A stretch of DNA of 64,000 nt from Duganella sp. BJB476 (GTDB lineage: Bacteria > Pseudomonadota > Gammaproteobacteria > Burkholderiales > Burkholderiaceae_D). The stretch spans positions 620,001 through 684,000 of the forward strand of contig NZ_QVIO01000003.1 in NCBI RefSeq assembly GCF_003416895.1, read 5' to 3'. The position numbers and the translations under genes are program-made. Under the pieces are notes generated by a model, which searched no databases, was not told the DNA's origin, and saw only the letters and a program-made list of their open reading frames with translations. How positions within the stretch are numbered: the stretch's first letter is position 1; every line of letters starts with the position of its first letter. This document shows, one piece after another, positions 28,502 through 37,661 of this stretch.

Positions 28502-29926
28502 TCACTTGAGCGTTACTCCCCAGTTCTTCTCCACGCACTTGGTGTAGTTGCCGGCGATCAGAGCGCTGTACGGCGTTTGATAGCTCACCAATTGGCATTG
28601 ATAGTCGCCGCCGCTGCTCCAGTTCTTCTCCCAGTAGATGTTGTAGGCCGCCGAACTGGATCCGCTGAAGCGCTGCATCGTGGCGCAGGACAGCTGCTCG
28701 CTGCCGATGTTCCAGCCCAGGTCCGCCGCGAACTGCTTGTAGTAGTCGATGCGGTTCTGCGCTGCCGCCTTCTCGGTGCCGGTGCCGCATTCGGCGTTGA
28801 TGATCATGATGGTGGTGGCGAAGTTGTTGTCCGCGCCGGCCGCCTTGTCCGCCGCATTCGGCACCCAGGTCCCGTCCAGCACATGCAGCATCGACGGCTT
28901 GGGCGGCTGCGGGTAGACGAAGAAGAACGTCGCCGAGGCGAGGTTCAGCCAGGTCGACGCCACCAGGTCGGGATTCTTCAGCAGCACCGACTGGTCGCCG
29001 TTGTACATCACCTGCGAGAACGGGCCGTAGTTGTAGTTGTACGAGAGCTGCTTGGCGCCGCGGCCGTAGTACTTCTTGAAGGTACCGTCGGCGTTTTTAC
29101 CGCAGGTCCAGACGGTGTTGAACACCGGGTCCGAGCATTCGACGTTGTAGCCGCAGTTGGTGCCGGTTTCGTCGCAACCCATCTCGCGAAGATACTTCAG
29201 GCCCTGGCGCCATTGTGGCAGCGGCAGGCTGGCGTTGTGGTCGCCCGTCTCCTGCGCGAAGTGGGCGAACATCGTCGCCAGCGAGTGGCGGCAGATGGCG
29301 TCCGCATCGCGGCCGTCGGTGTAGTCGCCGCAGATTGCCGGGAACTTGGCCACCGCTTGCAGGAAGCGGCCGTACGTATAGCTGGGCTCACGGATGCCGA
29401 AGTAGTAGTCCCATTTGGCCGACGTCAGCAAACGCTCCACCCGCTTGACGTTGGCCGGGTTGGCCGCCGCGCCGGGCGATACCGCGTCCACCGCCGCGTT
29501 GTCCAGCGTACGGATCGATGCCTTCACGGTGCGGAAGAAATCGTTGTCGGTCAGCTGGACTTCGCGCGCCTCGGCTTGCGCCTTGGTCGGCACGCCGCCC
29601 GGTTGCGGCGTGCCGGGATCTGGCGGCGTTGTTGGATCGGGAGCGTCGGTAATGTACTTCCACGGCCCCCAGGCATCGGTGGGATTGGGCGCGGTGCCCT
29701 GCACCCACCATTTGGCTTCGTACTGCTTGCCCTGGTAGATCGCACACATGCCTGCGGTGTAGACCGCCGTGGCGGTCCATGCCGGGCATGCGGTGGCGGC
29801 GGCGGTGGAGATGCCGCCGGAGAGTACGCGCGGAGCGCTGCTGTCGGCCTGGCCGCCGTCGCTGCCGCCGCCACAGGCGGCAAGCAGCAAGGCGCTCAGC
29901 ACAGCGATGCTGTGAACTGATTTCAT
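28502..29926 (-). CDS. GH19 chitinase lipoprotein with N-terminal chitin-binding module
   Basis: The 474-residue protein has a lipoprotein signal (AVLSALLLAAC, Cys18), a CBM5/12-like module at about 45-92 (CPAWTATAVYTAGMCAIYQG, KWWVQG, AWGPW), a short Pro-rich linker and a GH19 catalytic domain from about 125. The domain shows MFAHFAQETGDH (probable catalytic acid Glu226) and KKYYGRGAKQLSYNYNYGPF, both GH19 hallmarks. It hydrolyses chitin with inversion of configuration, on the cell surface if lipidated. It is the last gene of a four-gene chitin operon, 9 bp after the GH18 gene. Confidence 0.93.
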   Translation of the reverse strand: MKSVHSIAVLSALLLAACGGGSDGGQADSSAPRVLSGGISTAAATACPAWTATAVYTAGMCAIYQGKQYEAKWWVQGTAPNPTDAWGPWKYITDAPDPTTPPDPGTPQPGGVPTKAQAEAREVQLTDNDFFRTVKASIRTLDNAAVDAVSPGAAANPANVKRVERLLTSAKWDYYFGIREPSYTYGRFLQAVAKFPAICGDYTDGRDADAICRHSLATMFAHFAQETGDHNASLPLPQWRQGLKYLREMGCDETGTNCGYNVECSDPVFNTVWTCGKNADGTFKKYYGRGAKQLSYNYNYGPFSQVMYNGDQSVLLKNPDLVASTWLNLASATFFFVYPQPPKPSMLHVLDGTWVPNAADKAAGADNNFATTIMIINAECGTGTEKAAAQNRIDYYKQFAADLGWNIGSEQLSCATMQRFSGSSSAAYNIYWEKNWSSGGDYQCQLVSYQTPYSALIAGNYTKCVEKNWGVTLK

Positions 29927-29935
29927 CGCGTCCCC

Positions 29936-32290
29936 TTATTTCAGCGCGACCGGCAAGCCGGGATACTCATCGCTCAAGGCATAGCGCACGCCGTTCACCG
30001 TGACCACGTAGGCTGACGGCCCCGAGATCGGCAACGAGTAGTTCAGCGTCAGCGACACCGAAGCACCCGGCGCCAGCGACTGCCACGTCGGAATCGTGAA
30101 CTTGGCGTGGTTGAAGCTGGCCTTGAAGCCGCCGATGTTGTTCGGTCCCGAGTAGCCGGCCTTGGTCACCACCAGGCCGTAGCCCGATTGATCGCTCATG
30201 TTGGCGGGCGCCGATACAGGATAGTCGAACTCCACCACCGAGCCGCCCGGTATCGTGACGGTGGTGTTGTTCGTCACCGTCATCACGGGGTTGATCGGGT
30301 AGTTGCTGTCACCCAGGACCCAGCCACCCAAAGCGATGCTGACCTTGGCACTGCTGGCTGGCATTGCCGATTCCGCCCGCGTGGCGCCGTATGGACTGGC
30401 GGTCTTGAAGGCGTTGTAGATGTTGGTGGTCAGCGTGTAGCCCATGAAGTACTCGCCTTTGCCGCCGTTCTTGCTGGCGTCCCAGGCGTAGTCGCCGGCC
30501 AGTTCCCAGATCATGATGCCGCCGATGGCGTTGTCGATCACGTACTGGGTCTTGGCTGCCATCGATTGCACCGTCTCCGTGGAGATGAAGACTTTGCGCG
30601 TGGCGTTCCACAGCCACGGCGCCGCCATCGTGGCGCTGTAGTTGGCGGTGTAGGTGCCGGTGATGGTTTTCTCGGTGACGCCATAGGCATCCAGGTAGTC
30701 CGGCACGATGGCGCTTTGCAGGTTGAGCGCATGCCACAGCGGATTGCCGCCGCCGGGAACCGGCTTGCCGTTGGTATCGAGGTCGTACCAGACGTTGTCG
30801 ATGCCGACCGCGCCGGTGCCGCAGGTTTTGACGCCGGCGCAGGTGACGGTGTCGTTCACCACTGGCGAGGTTCCCCACAGGCCGCTGGTGCCGCCGGTGA
30901 CATCCTTCCAACCGCGCGTGTAGTACGGCACGCCGATGTTGATGCGGCCGGCCTGCAATGCGCCGCGATAGTAGTGGTACGCCCAGTCGACGTTCAGGTA
31001 GCCGATGCCGCCGTAGGAGTAGGCGTTGCCGGCTTTGAGTTCGGCGTCGTTACCGTCGTCGAACAGCGCGGCGTTGGGACCGACGTACTGGTTCCAGCCG
31101 CCATGCAGGTCGTAGGACATCAGGCTGGCGTAGTCGAGGTACTGCAGGCCGGAGAGGTTTTCCTCACCGCGCAGTATCCAGCCCGACGCGGAGCCGGCGA
31201 TGGTCAGCATGTAGTACTTGTTGTCGGCGACGGCTGCGGTGTCCAGCTTTTGACGCACGGTTTTCAGCAGCACGTTGTAGCTCTTCATCAGGCCCGCCAG
31301 GCGTGGCTTGGAGAGGCCGAAGTCGAGCGGGTTGCCGGCTTCGTTGTTGGTGGTCGGGTGCTCGTAGTCGATGTCGATACCGTCGAAGAAGGTGTATTGA
31401 CGGAGCACGGCCACCATCGAGTCGGCCAGGGTGTTGATGCCTGCGGTGTTGAGCGAGCCGTCGGCATTGGTGGTGGCGGTGTAGTAGCCGCCGCTGCCTG
31501 CCCAGCCGCCCACTGACAGCATGACCTTCACGCCGGGGTAGCGCTTCTTGTATTGGGACAGCAGGTTGAAGTGACCTTTGTACGGCAGCGACGGATCCAT
31601 CGCTGCGGCGGGGATGTTCGGCCAGGTCATGCCGGTGTCCGGATTATTGGCGCCGCTGCCCAGTTGGACTTTGGCGTTGGCGTCCACCGAGGCGAAGGCG
31701 TAGTTCACGTGGGTGATTTTGTCCCACGGGATGTTGTTGACCAGGTAGGACGGCGTGTTGTTAGCGCCCGTGCGCCAGCTGGTGAAGTAGCCGACGATGC
31801 GGCGGTTCAGGCCATTGGCCAGCTTCTCGCGGCCGTTGGCGTCGTACACGCCGCAGTAGTTCACGTTCGGCACCGGCGAGGCCAGGCCGTCGGGACGGCA
31901 CGCGACCGGCGTTGGCGTTGGCGTTGGCGTCGGTGTAGGAGTCGGCGTTGGTGTCGGAGTCGGAGTCGGTGTTGGAGTCGGCGTTGGCGTTGGCGTCGGA
32001 GTTGGCGTTGGCGTCGTGGAATCCAGCGCCCACGGTCCCCACTCTTCGGTACCCGGCACGTTATTTTGCGTCCACCACTTGGCCTTGTAGGTAGCGCCGT
32101 TGTAAGTCACGCACATGCCGACGGTGTAGATCGCGCTGGACGACCATGCCGGGCAATCCGCTGCGGCGGCTGCGGTTTGTATCCCGCCCATCAGTTTGGG
32201 GCCGGGCGTCGCGCTTTGAGGATCGGAGCCGCCGCCACAGGCGGCGACGGCGCTGCCGATCAGCGCCAGCATCAATAGGTTATGTCGCAT
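29936..32290 (-). CDS. GH18 chitinase lipoprotein (large)
   Basis: The 784-residue protein has a lipoprotein signal (LALIGSAVAAC), a CBM5/12-like module ([37 protein letters not shown]), a Pro-Thr repeat linker and a GH18 barrel from about residue 160 (RIVGYFTSWRTG, VMLSVGGWAGSGG). The DxxDxDxE catalytic motif is FFDGIDIDYEHP near residues 305-315. A C-terminal beta domain follows (about 660-784: ALGGWVLGDSNYPINPVMTV, YVVTVNGVRYALSDEYPG) as in several bacterial chitinases. It cleaves chitin with retention. It lies 15 bp after the cupin gene within the chitin operon. Confidence 0.93.
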   Translation of the reverse strand: MRHNLLMLALIGSAVAACGGGSDPQSATPGPKLMGGIQTAAAAADCPAWSSSAIYTVGMCVTYNGATYKAKWWTQNNVPGTEEWGPWALDSTTPTPTPTPTPTPTPTPTPTPTPTPTPTPTPTPTPTPVACRPDGLASPVPNVNYCGVYDANGREKLANGLNRRIVGYFTSWRTGANNTPSYLVNNIPWDKITHVNYAFASVDANAKVQLGSGANNPDTGMTWPNIPAAAMDPSLPYKGHFNLLSQYKKRYPGVKVMLSVGGWAGSGGYYTATTNADGSLNTAGINTLADSMVAVLRQYTFFDGIDIDYEHPTTNNEAGNPLDFGLSKPRLAGLMKSYNVLLKTVRQKLDTAAVADNKYYMLTIAGSASGWILRGEENLSGLQYLDYASLMSYDLHGGWNQYVGPNAALFDDGNDAELKAGNAYSYGGIGYLNVDWAYHYYRGALQAGRINIGVPYYTRGWKDVTGGTSGLWGTSPVVNDTVTCAGVKTCGTGAVGIDNVWYDLDTNGKPVPGGGNPLWHALNLQSAIVPDYLDAYGVTEKTITGTYTANYSATMAAPWLWNATRKVFISTETVQSMAAKTQYVIDNAIGGIMIWELAGDYAWDASKNGGKGEYFMGYTLTTNIYNAFKTASPYGATRAESAMPASSAKVSIALGGWVLGDSNYPINPVMTVTNNTTVTIPGGSVVEFDYPVSAPANMSDQSGYGLVVTKAGYSGPNNIGGFKASFNHAKFTIPTWQSLAPGASVSLTLNYSLPISGPSAYVVTVNGVRYALSDEYPGLPVALK
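31910..32016 (-). repeat. Pro-Thr linker microrepeat in the large GH18 gene
   Basis: The stretch is built from near-perfect 6-bp units (GTTGGC/GTCGGA/GTCGGT on the plus strand) that encode an alternating Pro-Thr linker on the minus strand, with units repeated about 18 times. Synonymous variation (Pro and Thr codons both differ) limits perfect repetition, yet the array is a likely site of length change by slippage. Confidence 0.8.
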
Positions 32291-32305
32291 TTTGTCTCCC
32301 GTATT

Positions 32306-33322
32306 TTAAAAATCGTGATTGTTCGGGTAATGACTGTAGAAGTCGTTGTCCCACTTGAAGTGGGTGGCAGAGATGGTGATGGTGATATCCAGCGCTTCGA
32401 CGAAGTGCCACCAACCGACAGGCAGGAACAGGATCTCGCCTGGTTCCAGCACGCAGTCGATGACCGGCACGTCTGCCATCATCGGAAAACGCTGCAGGTC
32501 GATGTTGCGTCCATCGACCGGGGTAAAGCAGTGGCGCTGGTTGTACAGCTTGGGCGTATCGCAGGGAGCGATCAGCCGCACGCGTTTGCGCCCTGCGATC
32601 TGGATCATGAAGTTGTTGGTCAGGTCGTGATGAAACGGCGTGATGGTGCCGGCCGGACCAAACCAGAAAAAGCCCCGCCCTGCCGCGTTCAGGTATTCCG
32701 GCAGCGGCGGTGCGTCGGCCATCAGTTCATGCAGCGACTCGCGATTCTGGCCGTCGTTATTGGCGGTCATGTAGAAGTCGTTGGTATGGCCGCTGTCGCG
32801 CACCAGTTCCACGTACTCGCCGAAACGCATGCGCCGCTTGTGCGACTGGCTGTTCATCTCGTAATCGGGATCCGCGCTGCGGCCGAACTGCACCTCCACC
32901 ATGCGTTCGCCCAGTTGTTCGCTGAGATATTCCAGCGTCCACTTGCTGCGGGCGGCGCAGTCGTCCAGCATGCCGGTGATGATCACCGGCAGGTTGCTGC
33001 GGTAGTGCTGTTCGAGGAACTCCGCGCCGGAAAGGCGCTCCCGGTGCGGCACGTCGGTCGGCGCCAGCCGGTTCAATTGCGACTGGATGCGGAGCACCCA
33101 GTCACGCTTGGCCAGCCGGTTATGCAGTCGAGATACGCCCTGCAGGTAAGGGCTGCGCAGCGCGGCGGCGATTTCCGTGTTGGCTTCGCGGGCGCCGATG
33201 CCGGACTGGGTCAGGATGCCGGCCAGCGTATCCGGCCGGATGCCGAGGATCAGGTTCTCGGCGATCCAGCTGCGCCATGCGTCGGTGACGCCGATGGTTT
33301 GGACGACGGCATGGCGCTTCAT
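32306..33322 (-). CDS. Cupin-8/JmjC-like putative 2-oxoglutarate oxygenase inside the chitinase operon
   Basis: The 338-residue protein begins MKRHAVVQTIGVTDAWRSWI and has a C-terminal cupin-like/JmjC fold: PVIITGMLDDCAARSKWTLE, FFWFGPAGTITPFHHDLTNN (the HxD metal pair, about residues 230-235), RVRLIAPCDTPKLYNQRHCF, and LEPGEILFLPVGWWHFVEAL (distal His). Those residues fit Fe(II)/2-oxoglutarate hydroxylases. No signal peptide was seen, so it is cytoplasmic. It starts 3 bp after the upstream chitinase and ends 15 bp before the next, so it is co-transcribed. Similar genes occur in TonB-dependent sugar-uptake loci of other proteobacteria; the substrate is unknown. Confidence 0.82.
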   Translation of the reverse strand: MKRHAVVQTIGVTDAWRSWIAENLILGIRPDTLAGILTQSGIGAREANTEIAAALRSPYLQGVSRLHNRLAKRDWVLRIQSQLNRLAPTDVPHRERLSGAEFLEQHYRSNLPVIITGMLDDCAARSKWTLEYLSEQLGERMVEVQFGRSADPDYEMNSQSHKRRMRFGEYVELVRDSGHTNDFYMTANNDGQNRESLHELMADAPPLPEYLNAAGRGFFWFGPAGTITPFHHDLTNNFMIQIAGRKRVRLIAPCDTPKLYNQRHCFTPVDGRNIDLQRFPMMADVPVIDCVLEPGEILFLPVGWWHFVEALDITITISATHFKWDNDFYSHYPNNHDF

Positions 33323-33325
33323 GGC

Positions 33326-35053
33326 TTAGCGTCCTTTCCAGACGGCGCTGGTCAGGGCGCCGCTGGCGTCGCCGTCCAACTCCCACGAGAAGGCGCCGCG
33401 CAGACTCTGATCCTTCACGTACTGCATCTTGGTGGCGATAACGGTCGGATCGTCGTAGCTCCACCATTCACCGGTTCCGGTGTACAGGAACAGCTGCTTG
33501 GTCTGCGGATGGTACCAGCGCGTGCCGGCTTTGTTGACCAGGACCTTGTAGTCATCGATGCCGGTTTCGTAGGTGCCGGCCGCGCCGCCGGTGGTGGTTT
33601 GATACAGGCCGTTGGCGTTCGGGCCGGCGGCTACGCCTTTCCATCCGCGTCCGTAGAACGGCACGCCGAGCAGGATCTTATTACGCGGCATGCCGGCTGC
33701 CACCAGCGCCGTCACGGCGTCGTTGGTGTTGTACTTGGCGAGGATGCCGGTCGCAGGATCGGCAGGATCGTGATACAGCGGCGCGTGGAAGTTGGTGGTG
33801 CTTTCCCATGCGCCGTGGAAGTCGTAGCTCATCAGGTTGACCCAGTCCATGTACTGCGAATACAGGGTCGGTTCGGTTTGGGCGATCTTCTCGGTGCCGG
33901 CGCCGATGGCGGCCGTCAGCGCATAACGCTTGCCGTCGATGGCGCCTTGCGCGTCCAGCTGTGCGCGGAACTCAGCCATCAGCAGCGTGAAGTTATGCTT
34001 GTCGTTGACCGCGTCGTAGGTGTTGTACGGCTGGCCGCCGCCGCCCGGATATTCCCAGTCGATGTCGATGCCGTCAAACACGCCCTTGGCGGAGCCGGGG
34101 CCGCCGCGTCCATCCTGCACCGGCAGGTCGCCGGCGATGAACATCTTCACGCAGGACTTGGCCAGCTGCTTGCGCAGGGCGTCGGTCTTGGCTGCGGCCG
34201 AGAAGTTTTTCGACCAGCTCCAGCCGCCCAGCGAGATGAACACTTTCAGGTTCGGGTGCGCGGCTTTGAGCAGCTTCAGTTGCAGGAAGTTGCCGGTCAG
34301 CGGAGCGTCCCAGGCGACGGTCTTGCCGTCCACGGTGCGCGTTGGCTGGCGTTGGTAGTCGGCGTAGGCGTCGCCACCGGTGCCGGCTTGCGGCGAGGTC
34401 GGTGTGTCGTTGCCCACTTCGGCGCTGGTGACCATGTCGCATTCGTAGCCGCCGTTCTTGGCGTAGGTGTTGCCGAAGGCGTAGTTGATGAAGGTGAGCT
34501 GGTCGGCGACGCTGGTCTGCACTCCATTGACCGGAGTCTTGGTGGTGTGGATGTCGGCCACTTCGTAGCTGCGGCCGTACACGCCCCACTGCGCGAAGTA
34601 GGAGCCGATTTCACGGCCGCCGGTCGGCGTTGGGGTTGGTGTCGGCGTTGGCGTTGGGGTTGGTGTCGGCGTTGGCGTTGGCGTTGGCGTTGGTGTCGGA
34701 GTTGGGGTCGGCGTTGGCGTTGGCGTTGGCGTTGGCGTAGGAGTTGGGGTCGGCGTAGGCGTCACGGCCTGCAGCTCCCAAGGTCCCCACTGCTCTGTGC
34801 CTGGCACGTTATTTTGCGTCCACCACTTGGCCTTGTAGGTGGAGCCGTTGTAGGTCACGCACATGCCGACCGTGTAGATCGCACTGGACGACCAAGCCGG
34901 ACAATCTGCGGCTGCGGCGGCGGTTTGCACGCCGCCCAGCAGTTTCATTTGTGGTGTGGTGGTGGTGGGGCTGTCGCTGCCCCCACCGCAAGCCGCCAAC
35001 ATACTGGCGATCAGGCCGAGTACGGCCGCGTTTCCCTTGACTGCACGTTCCAT
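33326..35053 (-). CDS. GH18 chitinase lipoprotein (first gene of chitin operon)
   Basis: The 575-residue protein has a lipoprotein signal ([14 protein letters not shown]), the same CBM5/12-like module as the other two chitinases ([28 protein letters not shown]), a Pro-Thr repeat linker of about 25 units, and a ChiA-like GH18 barrel ([35 protein letters not shown]). The catalytic DxxDxDxE is [15 protein letters not shown] at about residues 325-340. It has no C-terminal accessory domain. It should degrade chitin at the cell surface. It heads the operon; the promoter must lie within 35054-35250. Confidence 0.93.
   Translation of the reverse strand: MERAVKGNAAVLGLIASMLAACGGGSDSPTTTTPQMKLLGGVQTAAAAADCPAWSSSAIYTVGMCVTYNGSTYKAKWWTQNNVPGTEQWGPWELQAVTPTPTPTPTPTPTPTPTPTPTPTPTPTPTPTPTPTPTPTPTPTPTPTGGREIGSYFAQWGVYGRSYEVADIHTTKTPVNGVQTSVADQLTFINYAFGNTYAKNGGYECDMVTSAEVGNDTPTSPQAGTGGDAYADYQRQPTRTVDGKTVAWDAPLTGNFLQLKLLKAAHPNLKVFISLGGWSWSKNFSAAAKTDALRKQLAKSCVKMFIAGDLPVQDGRGGPGSAKGVFDGIDIDWEYPGGGGQPYNTYDAVNDKHNFTLLMAEFRAQLDAQGAIDGKRYALTAAIGAGTEKIAQTEPTLYSQYMDWVNLMSYDFHGAWESTTNFHAPLYHDPADPATGILAKYNTNDAVTALVAAGMPRNKILLGVPFYGRGWKGVAAGPNANGLYQTTTGGAAGTYETGIDDYKVLVNKAGTRWYHPQTKQLFLYTGTGEWWSYDDPTVIATKMQYVKDQSLRGAFSWELDGDASGALTSAVWKGR
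34624..34763 (-). repeat. Pro-Thr linker microrepeat in the first GH18 gene
   Basis: This is an array of 6-bp units (GTTGGC, GTCGGC, GTTGGG and variants on the plus strand) encoding alternating Pro-Thr on the minus strand. It is longer than the matching array in the downstream GH18 gene. The flanking chitin-binding modules of the two genes are nearly identical, so slippage or recombination between them is possible. Confidence 0.8.
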
Positions 35054-35385
35054 GCTTTCTCCTCCTTGGGTGGGTGAATCTATGCTTTTATTATTTTTTT
35101 AGGATGGAACGCAAAGAAGTGGTAGTCAAGTGGTTTTATTTTATTACATCCAATCAAATACCAGTTACAGCACAGGAAGAGTTATTGCGGCAAGAATCGA
35201 TATGGAACTTGAAAGAGAGTGTGAGTGCCCACCAACCAGTTTCAGCAAGCAAAAGGGGCGCAACTGCGCCCCCAACTTTCGAATGTCTTAAATTGAACAT
35301 TGTGTTAATTGGTGAGTACCAATTTTGTGCACTCTGGAAGTGGTACTGACGACGACAGCGGCCCAAAACCGCTGAAATCCAGAAA
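35054..35385. other. Intergenic region upstream of the chitin operon
   Basis: These 332 bp carry no gene. The right half (35251-35272) holds an intrinsic terminator for the DUF1842 gene. The left part is AT-rich (an A/T run at about 35087-35101 and TTTTATTTTATTACATC near 35135) and should contain the chitin operon promoter. A small dyad AATTGGT-GAGT-ACCAATT at 35307-35324 is a possible operator. No regulator gene is adjacent. Confidence 0.5.
35251..35272 (-). terminator. Intrinsic terminator after the DUF1842 gene
   Basis: A perfect 8-bp GC-rich stem (GGGGCGCA / TGCGCCCC) with a 2-nt loop is followed, on the minus strand, by TTTTGCTTG. It lies about 113 bp past the stop of the DUF1842 gene and separates it from the chitin operon. 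Confidence 0.7.
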
Positions 35386-35793
35386 TCAGGTGCTGGTAGC
35401 CAATTCCGGATGCACCGCATGCGCACTGCCGTCACGCACCTCGACGATGCGCGGTTGTTGTGGATTACCAAAACTCATCTTGTAGCAAACCTGACCGTTC
35501 TTCGAAGCGGTCGGCAGCACCATCAGCAGCTGGAACGCGCTTGGCGCTTCCTCCACCGAGGGGAAAATCGCCGGCAAGCCGGCCAGCACCACGGCCTCCA
35601 AAGAGTGCTCGCCTTCGATCCGGGTGTGATGTCCGCGCACCGAAATGCCGGCGGTTTCGCCGCCCTCAAACGCCATCCGCGCGTGGCCGATCACGCTATC
35701 GTTTTGCGCATTCACGACCAGATTCAACCACAAGGTGGGCGAGCCGGCGGCGCCGCTGGTGACTTCATACACTGCTGTAAATAATTGACTCAT
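35386..35793 (-). CDS. DUF1842 domain protein
   Basis: The start at 35793 is used because AGGAAG lies just upstream and MSQLFTAVYEVTSGAAGSPT is a typical family start; a longer frame begins at 35823. The 135-residue protein contains LWLNLVVNAQNDSVIGHARM and YKMSFGNPQQPRIVEVRDG. It looks like a small beta-rich soluble protein, without a signal peptide or membrane segment. The function of the family is unknown. It is a single-gene unit with its own terminator. Confidence 0.7.
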   Translation of the reverse strand: MSQLFTAVYEVTSGAAGSPTLWLNLVVNAQNDSVIGHARMAFEGGETAGISVRGHHTRIEGEHSLEAVVLAGLPAIFPSVEEAPSAFQLLMVLPTASKNGQVCYKMSFGNPQQPRIVEVRDGSAHAVHPELATST

Positions 35794-35913
35794 GGTGCTT
35801 CCTAACGAAGAGAGGTAAAACATGAGTCAAACTGTAGCGGCGATGCGAAAACCTTGCCTTCCGAATACCTTCCGGCATCCAAGTGGTTGATTACAATGAA
35901 TATTTATTTCAGC

Positions 35914-36414
35914 TCAGCGCTTGGGCAATTGCCAGTCCGGACGGATGAAATGGCAGGTGTAGCCGTTGGGAATGCGCTCCAGATAGTCCTGGTGCTCCGG
36001 TTCGGCCTCCCAGAACGTGCCGGCCGGCGCCACTTCGGTGACCACTTTGCCCGGCCACAAGCCCGATGCATTGACGTCGGCGATGGTGTCCTCGGCCGTC
36101 GCCTTCTGTTGCTCGTTGGTATAGTAAATTGCGGAACGATAACTCGTGCCGATGTCGTTACCCTGGCGGTTGCGGGTGCTCGGATCGTGGATCTGGAAGA
36201 AGAATTCCAGGATTTTGCGATAGCTGATGACGGCCGGGTCGAAGACGATTTCCAGCGCCTCGGCATGGGTGCCGTGATGGCGATAGGTAGGGTTCGGCAC
36301 GTCGCCGCCGCTGTAGCCGACGCGCGTCGCCAGCACGCCAGCTTGTTTGCGCACCAGGTCCTGCACGCCCCAGAAGCATCCGCCGGCCAGGATGGCGGTT
36401 TCAGTTGTTGTCAT
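35914..36414 (-). CDS. msrA: Peptide methionine-S-sulfoxide reductase MsrA
   Basis: The 166-residue protein has the catalytic GCFWG motif at residues 12-16, plus [31 protein letters not shown] and the conserved [10 protein letters not shown]. It reduces methionine-S-sulfoxide in proteins using thioredoxin. It is cytoplasmic, with no signal peptide. Length and motif order are normal. It is a single gene, flanked by a DUF1842 gene and a small unknown gene on the opposite strand. Confidence 0.95.
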   Translation of the reverse strand: MTTTETAILAGGCFWGVQDLVRKQAGVLATRVGYSGGDVPNPTYRHHGTHAEALEIVFDPAVISYRKILEFFFQIHDPSTRNRQGNDIGTSYRSAIYYTNEQQKATAEDTIADVNASGLWPGKVVTEVAPAGTFWEAEPEHQDYLERIPNGYTCHFIRPDWQLPKR

Positions 36415-36547
36415 GTTCTATCCTTGGTGAGTGTGTCTGTTCAATTTAGTGACGTTCGCCGTTTCTTCAAGGTGAGCCTATCCCACAACAATTGCTGTTG
36501 TGCTAAGCTTGAGCGTTGTTGCACACCTAAAAAAACGGGAGTCCTCC

Positions 36548-36736
36548 ATGCATGTAGAACGACGTTCGCGCCCGGACCGGGTCAAAGCCATCGCTGTCAA
36601 CGCCGGCTTGGCCCTGCTTGAAACCGCCGGCCGTGAAGCCGCCGCTACTTTTCTGGAAGATGCCGGCGTACCCTTGCCGGTGATCGCCCGCGTGCTGTCG
36701 GAACCGGACCGGCGCCGCGCCGAAGACATGCGCTAA
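36548..36736 (+). CDS. Small soluble protein of unknown function
   Basis: The ATG at 36548 gives 62 residues beginning MHVERRSRPDRVKAIAVNAG; the frame is open 48 bp upstream but that part has no ribosome site. The protein is charged and helical (LALLETAGREAAATFLED, IARVLSEPDRRRAEDMR). It overlaps the end of the convergent binding-protein gene by 4 bp. No family was recognised. Confidence 0.55.
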   Translation: MHVERRSRPDRVKAIAVNAGLALLETAGREAAATFLEDAGVPLPVIARVLSEPDRRRAEDMR

Positions 36737-37611
36737 TACCGCGTGGGCGAGTACCAGAGTTCCTTGTTCTGCAACGGCGTTTCTTCCGGCAGGTCGGGAT
36801 TGGGCAGCTCCAGTACGACGCGCTGGCTCAGCCTGGTACGCCGGATGAGATCTGCATTATACGAGCGGAACAGCTGCTCGAACGAGCCGTCCTTGCGCGC
36901 CCGTTTCAATCCCGCCTCCAGCGCCTCGGCCAGCGCCGGGTTGTTCTTGTTGACGAAGAAGTAGACCGCTGCCGGATAGTGCAAGGCCAGCGTCATTTCC
37001 ACCACCTCCCCTTGCGCCGCATGCTGCTCCGCCTCGCCCCACACCTGGCGTATCGAGCGCGGGAAATAATCGAAGCGCTTCACGGCCAGCATCGCATGCA
37101 GATTGTCGGCGGTGGCGCCGGTGACCACGTCAAAGCCGCTGGCCTTGAGCACGGCGGTGTCGGCCCAGTCGTAGCCTTGTCCGATCTTGTATTGCCGCAG
37201 TTGATCGAGGGTGCGCACCGCCTCGAATTTGGCGCTGTCCTGGGCGTTGATCACACCGATGCGCCAGCCGGCCAGCCCCATGTCGAGCGGAATGCGCACC
37301 GGCAGCAGCAGTTGTTCACGCTCGCGGGTGGTCATCGCCCAGATCACATCGACGTTGCTGCCATGCGCCAGCTCCTGCACGGCGCGGCCTTTGATCGCCT
37401 TCACATCCCAGGTCTGCAACTGGTATTTGGCGCCGGACTTGCGCATCACCAGTTCCAGCATCTTCACGAAGTAGCCCCGGTCGAGCTCGATCTGCGGCTG
37501 CGGATAGGCAACGCGCATGGGCTCGGCGTGCACGCCAAGCACCGTGAGCATGGCTAGCGCGCAGGCGGCCAGCCATTTCAAAAGATTGTATTTATTGCCA
37601 AGTTGCCTCAT
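36733..37611 (-). CDS. Periplasmic amino-acid-type binding protein, orphan
   Basis: The ATG at 37611 opens a signal-like segment (LLKWLAACALAMLTVLGVHA); a start 33 bp upstream is possible. The 292-residue protein matches SBP_bac_3-type domains: MRVAYPQPQIELDRGYFVKM, DVIWAMTTREREQLLLPVRI, GQGYDWADTAVLKASGFD, and VYFFVNKNNPALAEALEAGL. No ABC transporter partner is nearby. Similar orphan proteins are common in Oxalobacteraceae and Pseudomonas; the ligand is unknown. Confidence 0.75.
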   Translation of the reverse strand: MRQLGNKYNLLKWLAACALAMLTVLGVHAEPMRVAYPQPQIELDRGYFVKMLELVMRKSGAKYQLQTWDVKAIKGRAVQELAHGSNVDVIWAMTTREREQLLLPVRIPLDMGLAGWRIGVINAQDSAKFEAVRTLDQLRQYKIGQGYDWADTAVLKASGFDVVTGATADNLHAMLAVKRFDYFPRSIRQVWGEAEQHAAQGEVVEMTLALHYPAAVYFFVNKNNPALAEALEAGLKRARKDGSFEQLFRSYNADLIRRTRLSQRVVLELPNPDLPEETPLQNKELWYSPTRY

Positions 37612-37661
37612 ATGCAAAGAATAGCACAGAGTATTGTCATGCAACCATGAAGACGCGCCGA

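Noticed and set aside
31910-34763. Tandem short repeats that could suggest a CRISPR or VNTR regulatory array
   Set aside because: Units are 6 bp, without spacers, and code for Pro-Thr linkers in frame on the minus strand.
32282-35077. A 931-codon plus-strand open frame across the chitinase region
   Set aside because: It is antisense of two genuine genes, with low-complexity Trp/Arg runs opposite the Pro-Thr linkers. The minus strand carries catalytic motifs, signal peptides and ribosome spacing.
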